From Gymnothorax reevesii (lineage: Eukaryota; Chordata; Actinopteri; Anguilliformes; Muraenidae), in assembly GCA_029721435.1 (NCBI GenBank), contig CM056583.1, positions 46,467,120 through 46,531,119 of the forward strand: a stretch of 64,000 bases of DNA, written 5' to 3'. Under the pieces are notes generated by a model. The model was not told where the DNA came from. It did no database searches and was given only the letters and a program-made list of their open reading frames with translations. Positions within the stretch are counted from its first letter, which is position 1; every line of letters begins with the position of its first letter. Position numbers and translations under genes: made by a program. Below are positions 58,657 to 64,000 of the stretch, piece after piece.

Positions 58657-61600
58657 AGCTGCTTGCATACTGGACGTGAAACAAATTTTTCGTGCGACTG
58701 ATTACAGTCAAAGTCAATGCAAAGACGCGAATACACGTGTCTGTTTATTCTTCTGTTTTCTTCCATTGTAGATAGACAACAGTCTTTATTCTGTCTCTCT
58801 TCTAAAAATTAGTCAGATGGATCGAACAGATTCACATTTTATATCCACACCAGAGATAAAATAGTGCTTGTAGTCAGTGACCAAATCAATTCCATGACCA
58901 GTGACATTGTGAATTAAATATCGCATGCACAAAATGCTCCATGTCTGGCAGCCAGCAAAAAGTAAAAGTATTGATATGAGAACAGATTTCTAACAAATAA
59001 AGAATAAAAATATACCACCAACAAACAGAACATCCAAAAAAGATGGCCCGCAAATAAATAAATCGCTGTGTTAATAAACAACATAGACCAGCAAGGGGTG
59101 GCACTCGCCCTTGCACCTCCAGCTCATCGTGCTCTTATCTTCTGGAAACCTGTAGACTAGGCTGCTCCTAGAGCCTACGACACAAACATGGAAGGATCAC
59201 AGTCATTGTAGATTACGCTCCAACGGACGTAGCCTCTGACGCTGAAAAGGACGACTTCTACACTAAGCTGTCAGACCTCATAGCTGGGATTTCCAGGCAT
59301 GACATCAACTGGATTCTAGGGAATCTAAATGCCTCACTAGGCACAGACAGACAGGGGTTTGAGGGGTCGCTTGGGCCTCATGGAACAGGCACCTGCAACT
59401 ACAATGGTAGGAGACTCCTGGAGTACTACTCTAGCTACCACCTCTGCTCTGAACGATCCTTCTTCCCACGCATGACCTGGATCAGCAACGATGGCCACAA
59501 CACAAAGGAAGTGGACCACATCCTCACCAGCAGGCGCTGTCATACCTCCACTAACTGCCGGGTCTACTGCAGCGCAGAATTTGGAAACACAGACCACCGG
59601 CTGCTTGCCATGACTGTCAGCCTTCACCTGCAGAAGAAAACCATGCCGAACAAGCAACATAAGCTTGATCTGCCCAGACTAAAGTAAGAAGAAGTCAAAG
59701 CCAGCTTTCAACTCGGTCTTCAAAACCACTTTGCAGCATTATCTGAACTTTCTACCGAGGATGACCCAGAGAAAATATGGGGAGCATTCAAAGAAAATAT
59801 TACAAGCTCCGCAGTAAAGGTACTTAGCCATAGGAGAACCAGAAAGAAGGACTTCTTATCCAAGGAGACACTCAGAGTGGTGGAGGCAGGGAGGGAGGCC
59901 AGACTGAGAGGGCAAAGAGACGAGTACAGATGCCTAAACCCAGTAAGAAACAAACTACTGTGCAGAGACAATCAACGGTGGCCTGTGGTGCTCCAGTCTG
60001 GACGGGCTGCAGGTGCTGATGGCATTACTCCCGAACTACTGCTACACGGTGGCCCAACCGTGGTGGAACGACAACATTCTCTGATCTCCTGTGTCTGGAA
60101 CTCATCCCCACTGACTGGCTACATAGAATCATTCTTCCCTTGGGGCAGAAGGGCCCCAAGAGCAACTGTAGCAACTACAGGGGTATAACGTTGCTGAGTG
60201 TCCCAGGGAAAGCTTTTACCCATATCATCCTAACCAGATTGCGACCGCTTCTTCTTCGGAAGCAACGACAGGAACAGAGTGGATTTACCCCAGGCCGCTC
60301 CACAGTCAACAGAATCCTGACACTCAGGCTCTTAGCAGAGATGAGAAGGGAGTACAGGAGGCATCTCTACGCTGCCTATGTGGGCTTAAAGCAAGCCTTA
60401 GACTCCATGGACAGGCAAGCTCTGTGGAAGATTCTCAAGATCCTGGGAGTCCCTGCAAAGTTGTTGGACTTGCTGTCTCTCCTCTACTCCAACACCGTCT
60501 CCTGCGTAAGAGTGAATGGGATGCTGTCTGACCTTCCACATAAACAGCGGCATCTGGCAGGGCTGCGTCCTGGCACCAACCATCCTTAACACCGCCATCG
60601 ACTATGTGATGGGAAGCACCGTGGCCCAGAGTGCCTATGGTGCTAGCTTTGGCAATGTGACCATCTCTGATCTGAACTATGCGGACGATGTGCCCGAATT
60701 AGTTCAGGCCCTCCACCTCGCTCTCAAGGTCATAGATAAGGAAACCAAACCACTGGGACTAATGATCAGCTGGAATAAAACAAGGATCCAAAGCCTAGGT
60801 GTCTTTGAACCGCCCCCAGCTACGTCAGTTATCAGCACTCAGGAGGTGGAAGTGGTGGACAAGTTCTGCTACCTTAGCAGCATCCTGACCTCTGACTGCC
60901 AATGTGCAACAGACATCAGGACCCGTATTGGCCAGGCCACCGCAGCCATGGCAGCCCTTGCCACCATCTGGACCAAAAAGTGCCTCTCCCTCCACACCAA
61001 GATCAGGCTGTATAACAGTCTGGTACTGTCCATCCTGATGTGCGGTGCAGAAGCCTGAACCCTAACTGCCACTCAAGAACGGCTCTTGGACGCCTTTGAC
61101 AGCAAGTGTCTATGAAGAATACTGAGGCTACAGTGGTACAATTTCACATCAAATGCTACCGTACGCCAGATGACGAACCAGCCACCAGTCTCCAGACTAA
61201 TCCTATCAGCCCGCCTCCGACTCTACGGCCACATTGCCTGATCAACGCCATCTCTCGAACTGGCTAACCTGATCAAGGATCCAGCCCCATCTCACTGGTC
61301 TCGCCCTAGAGGAAGACCCCATACCAGGTTGCATGACCAGCTTAAGGCAGACCTGAGAGATGCAGGACTCAACCTCTCCCCAGCCTGGCTTGCTGCCAAG
61401 GACAGAACGAACTGGAGGGCCATCTGTCTAGGCGCTACGCTCCCACGAGCCAGCGAGGATGGTGTGTTCATTAGATGTTCTGTTTGTTGTTAAAATGTTT
61501 CTTTTTGTATTCTTTATTTTGTTATTATTCTGTTCTAATCGTCCTCTTTTTTTTTGGCTGTCAGACACGGAGTATTTTGCATTTGATGTTCCACAGGCAT

Positions 61601-61900
61601 TGTACATTGTCCTGCATCAATGTCGACTCACTTTATTGAGCAAAGCTCAAAACAGAAACATTGATTGAAATTCTCGGTACTCATTTTGAAGAACTGAGCC
61701 CTCTTATCAAAACTTTTATGCTTAATATCTGAAAGATTCAGTAGATTTGAAGAAATGAAAAACAATAATTGACAGTTGGACACGAAGTTATATTGTAACC
61801 ATCCAACTGTCAGACATGGAGATATATTGAAACCTTGTCCGACTTTTGGACACATAGACACTGCATTCAACGCAGCAACACAATCTGTCGTGGGAAAAAT
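58657..61900 (-). mobile_element. Harbinger-like element inside copy 3, split by a LINE, one TIR deleted
   Basis: The plus-strand left end is AGCTGCTTGCATACTGGACG followed by TGAAACAAATTTTTCGTGCG, preceded by TAA. The body matches the reverse complement of the 953-bp element on both sides of the LINE. At the other end the TIR is missing: CTGTCGTGGGAAAAATT runs straight into ATTGTCATTTAGG, sequence that lies outside the inner element in the other copies. This is a deletion of about 30 bp plus the target copy. Confidence 0.8.
59073..61462 (+). pseudogene. Non-LTR retrotransposon (APE endonuclease plus reverse transcriptase), decayed
   Basis: 5' truncated, 2390 bp, flanked by TGTGTT (59067-59072 and 61463-61468). 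The endonuclease reads ITVIVDYAPTDVASDAEKDD, WILGNLNASLG (GDFNA in active enzymes, so the Asp is lost), TWISNDGHNTKEVDHILTS and GNTDHRLLAM. The RT reads NYRGITLLSVPGKAF, EQSGFTPGRSTV, AAYVGLKQALDSMDRQALWK, GCVLAPTILNTAIDYVM and the catalytic NYADDV. The C-terminal region has GAEA-stop-TLTATQERLLDAFDS, ILRLQWYNFTSNATVRQM, RLRLYGHIA and AAKDRTNWRAICL. Frameshifts and stops break it. It ends within bases of the last codons with no poly-A tail, as in RTE-like LINEs. The clade is not fixed. Confidence 0.92.
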
Positions 61901-62222
61901 TATTGTCATTTAGGTTTTATCGTTTTTAGTGGGGGAAAGGAATACAGCCTGATTGCTATGATCTCTTACTGAGTTTTAAAACCACTTAAGCCTTTTCTCC
62001 TCCCACTTTGCCACTTGCGCCAGAAGGAGGGACAGAGGCGGGACAGAAGAGTACTTGCGCCAGGCTACACCGGGCACGAAATTGCAACATACGCCTGGAC
62101 ACACCCCTTGGCGCAGTGAATAGTGGCGCCAGCGCCTGGTCTACGAATTTAGAGCCCAAGATGTTTGTCACTCCAAAAGATACTTTTGCAATTTAAGAAA
62201 GCTGCAGTTTGTCATAAAACCG

Positions 62223-62690
62223 CTTAAAGGTCCCCTTTCATGCTAATTTTTTTTACAAACAAGTAATATTATAATGTTGGATGTGTATAATCAACCTCTG
62301 CAAAGTTTGTAAACATAGGATACAGGGGTTTTACCGTATTCCGAGAACCCGATTTCCTGAACACGATTTCCTCTCTGAACAGCTCACCCAAGATTTTCAC
62401 GAGATCTGGACAAAACCTGACGTCAGGTTGTTGTGTTCAATCAGTACAGATCTGGCAAAACTGCCTGTATGTGTTTTTTTGGATGCGAAAGAAAAGCACA
62501 ACTATTTTCTTTTCCAAAAGACGATGCCACCAGAAATCAGTTGGTAGCTTTTTTGTTTGCAGGCGGCAAACAGCCACACGCAAAGGTAACGTTTGCCAAT
62601 TAATTGGCAAAACTACACCTCTCTCAAAAACTACAAAATAATGTTTCAACATGACATGCCGTAAGGAGCCATAATAGCTAATGTAAATTT
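62223..62690 (+). mobile_element. Interspersed repeat with TTAAAGGTCCCCT terminus
   Basis: It starts TTAAAGGTCCCCTTTCATGC and shares its body (HEIWTKPDVRL-encoding region and the ACGATGCCACCAGAAATCAG block) with the inverted fragment at 5690-6165. The right end is not defined. No transposase. Confidence 0.7.
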
Positions 62691-62699
62691 ATGAGAACC

Positions 62700-62900
62700 C
62701 AGGTGAAAATTCTAGCTCAGGTCCAAAGCTGGTTTATGATCATTCTAGCCTGTCTGTTGATTAAAGCCATTCTCTCTCTGGGCAAAGCTGGGTTTAGCCG
62801 GTCGAGTAAGCTGGTGGTCAAACTGGTGGACCAGCTGACAAAACAGACTGATCAGCTGCTTGACCAGCTTACACTGGCTTTAGCTGGAATTTCAGCTAAG
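62700..62900. repeat. CAGCTGG/GCTGGT-rich degenerate repeat
   Basis: Many AGCTGG, CTGGTGG, GACCAGCT and AGCTTAC words in both orientations (62791-62895), a pattern seen in a common fish low-order repeat built of CCAGCT words. Confidence 0.55.
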
Positions 62901-62989
62901 ATAACATGCATAAGACATAAATAGCTTTTTTATGCTAATGTTATTATATAATGTTAGCCAGCCGGCATTACTCTTGTTTACCTCTCAAT

Positions 62990-63131
62990 GAAACATTGTG
63001 GGGCCGATCTTATACTTTAAAAACAATGTTCATCAACGTCAAATTGCGAACTCTATGAAGGTCTCATCATCGACAGTGCATAACATCATCAAAAGATTCA
63101 GAGAAACGGGAAAAATCTCTGTGCGTAAGGG
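62990..63131 (+). pseudogene. Mariner-like transposase N-terminal fragment
   Basis: The plus strand reads STVHNIIKRFRETGKISVRK followed by GQW, the end of the N-terminal helix-turn-helix in the same transposase family as 10880-11575. It stops abruptly at a hAT-like end at 63132. Only about 45 codons survive. Confidence 0.8.
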
Positions 63132-63280
63132 ACAGTGGCGGATCTAGGATTTTACTAAGTAAGAGGCCATCAAGGGGCCAAATTTCTCACAGAGGGGCCA
63201 AGTATTTGTCCAACATTCAGGCATTTCACATTTATGATAAGGTTTAGGTAAAGAATACGGTTAATTAAAGAGTTTGAAAA
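63131..63280 (+). mobile_element. hAT-like left terminus, truncated
   Basis: CAGTGGCGGATCTAGGATTT inserted in the mariner fragment is a typical hAT terminus in fish. A related inner repeat (AGGGGCCAA twice, 63173 and 63196) follows. The matching right terminus is not present, so the remainder was deleted. Confidence 0.65.
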
Positions 63281-63281
63281 A

Positions 63282-63293
63282 AGTATGACTGAT

Positions 63294-63341
<48 letters not shown>

Positions 63342-63360
63342 ATATATCATCAGTCATACT
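63282..63360. repeat. (AT)n microsatellite bounded by a 14-bp inverted repeat
   Basis: AGTATGACTGATGA (63282-63295) and its exact complement TCATCAGTCATACT (63347-63360) flank about 50 bases of AT/TA, giving a fully pairable cruciform. CATCAGTCAT recurs twice more to the right. Confidence 0.92.
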
Positions 63361-63389
63361 CAGGCATCTCATCAGTCATCAGGCATCAC

Positions 63390-64000
63390 ATTTCTTCCAG
63401 AATTTCCTGGTGCACACAAGAATCCATCTTCCCTTCTACCCATTGAAGGTATCCCATGCATGAAGAAGCTAAACATCCCCACAGGATCACTGAGCCTCCC
63501 CCATGCTTCACTGTGGGTTGGGTGGTATTTTCCGCATAGGCTTCATTTTTCTTCCTCCAGACATAGAGCTGATTCATAGAGTTCAAGTTTTGTCTCATAG
63601 GTCCATAAAACAGAATCCCAGAACTTCTGAGGCTCGCCAGATGGCATACTGGAGTCAACTTTTCTTGTGCTTAGAGGTCAGGAGTGGTTTACATCGGGGG
63701 TTCCCGATATGTAGCCCTTACTTGTGTAGTGTGCGCTGTGCTGTATCAACAGTAACATCAGTACCTGCTCTCACCAGGTCTTTCTGCAGGTCCTTGGCAG
63801 TAAGTTTGGAGTTGTTATTCAAATGTCTTCCAAGACATCTGACAGTAGCAGAGGTAATATTACTTTTTCTGCCGCATCCTGGTAGGTTTGCCACAGTACC
63901 CTTGGCCTTGACTGATGTTTGCAACTGTAACTCTTGATACATTTAGTGTCTCAACAATGGTCTTGTACCATTTCCTCTCTTGTGGAATTCAATTATTTCT
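63390..64000 (-). pseudogene. Tc1-like transposase pseudogene, running off the window edge
   Basis: Minus strand. A DNA-binding part near 63880-63720 reads GRKSNITSATVRCLGRHLNN then KLTAKDLQKDL (second helix-turn-helix of the paired-like domain). After a frameshift comes the catalytic core: FWDSVLWTYETKLELY (WSDET in active enzymes, first Asp lost), YVWRKKNEAY, PTVKHGGGSVILWGC, YLQWVEGKMD. The stretch with the second Asp and the DPKH motif is not present to the left, so the copy is truncated near 63390. It belongs to the well-known Tc1 group with KHGGGS. Confidence 0.92.

Larger units (their letters stand above)
58195..62157 (-). mobile_element. Composite GGGCTCTAA-type TIR element, copy 3, reversed, with nested insertions
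   Basis: The right end (plus 62157), read on the minus strand, starts GGGCTCTAAATTCGTAGACC. The minus strand then follows copy 2 through GGCGCAAGTACTC and the AGTGGGGGAAAGG block. The other end is lost near 58195, just past GATGGGTGTGGCGG. Inside is the Harbinger-like element (58657 to about 61900), itself split by a 2.39-kb LINE. Confidence 0.85.

Noticed and set aside
1..64000. CRISPR arrays, bacterial operons, rRNA genes, canonical tRNA genes
   Set aside because: No regularly spaced repeats with unique spacers, no ribosome-binding sites with linked genes, and the only tRNA-like sequence is the SINE head at 37.5 kb.

Overview
This window looks like intergenic or intronic DNA from a vertebrate, most likely a ray-finned fish. 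It is AT-rich and has no long open reading frame with the properties of a host gene. It is crowded with repeat classes typical of fish genomes: decayed Tc1/mariner transposases of several families, hAT elements, many short palindromic (MITE-like) DNA elements, LINE 3' fragments, an endonuclease/reverse-transcriptase LINE, LTR-like repeats, a tRNA-derived SINE and microsatellites. Nothing resembles a bacterial operon, a CRISPR array or a rRNA gene. Family names come from motifs I recognise and not from a database search, so superfamily calls are firmer than family calls.

Layout. 1-2.9 kb is plain sequence with a CA-rich microsatellite. 2.9-6.2 kb is a composite repeat with an internal direct duplication and three tandem copies of one transposon end. 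7.9-12 kb holds mariner-like fragments in both orientations, an LTR-like repeat and a hAT-like end. 14.5-15.7 kb has two palindromic MITEs. 18-22.6 kb holds two decayed Tc1/mariner-type elements on the minus strand, each split by a LINE 3' fragment, then a GA/TC/CA microsatellite and another LINE tail. 23.1-24.7 kb is a hAT element inside which a second hAT element is inserted, each with a perfect 8-bp target duplication. 26.7-32.4 kb holds MITEs, a 21-bp minisatellite, LTR-like repeats and a 572-bp foldback element. 36.8-37.6 kb has a TA-flanked MITE and a SINE. 43.8-50.2 kb holds several terminal-inverted-repeat (TIR) elements and a solo LTR with a 5-bp target duplication. 53.7-64 kb is dominated by two large copies of one composite TIR element, the second with a LINE inserted inside it, followed by Tc1/mariner and hAT remnants at the right edge.

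The elements form readable insertion histories. The clearest is at 58.2-62.2 kb: a LINE lies inside a Harbinger-like element, which lies inside a larger TIR element. Three copies of the larger element all carry the inner element at the same internal site, so the two have spread together.

Only two short stretches resemble host coding sequence: a possible 48-nt exon at 13.73 kb and a stronger 102-nt candidate at 39.52 kb. Both are on the plus strand, have splice-like borders and have compatible reading phase. I could not name the gene. If they are real, most of the window is a large intron.
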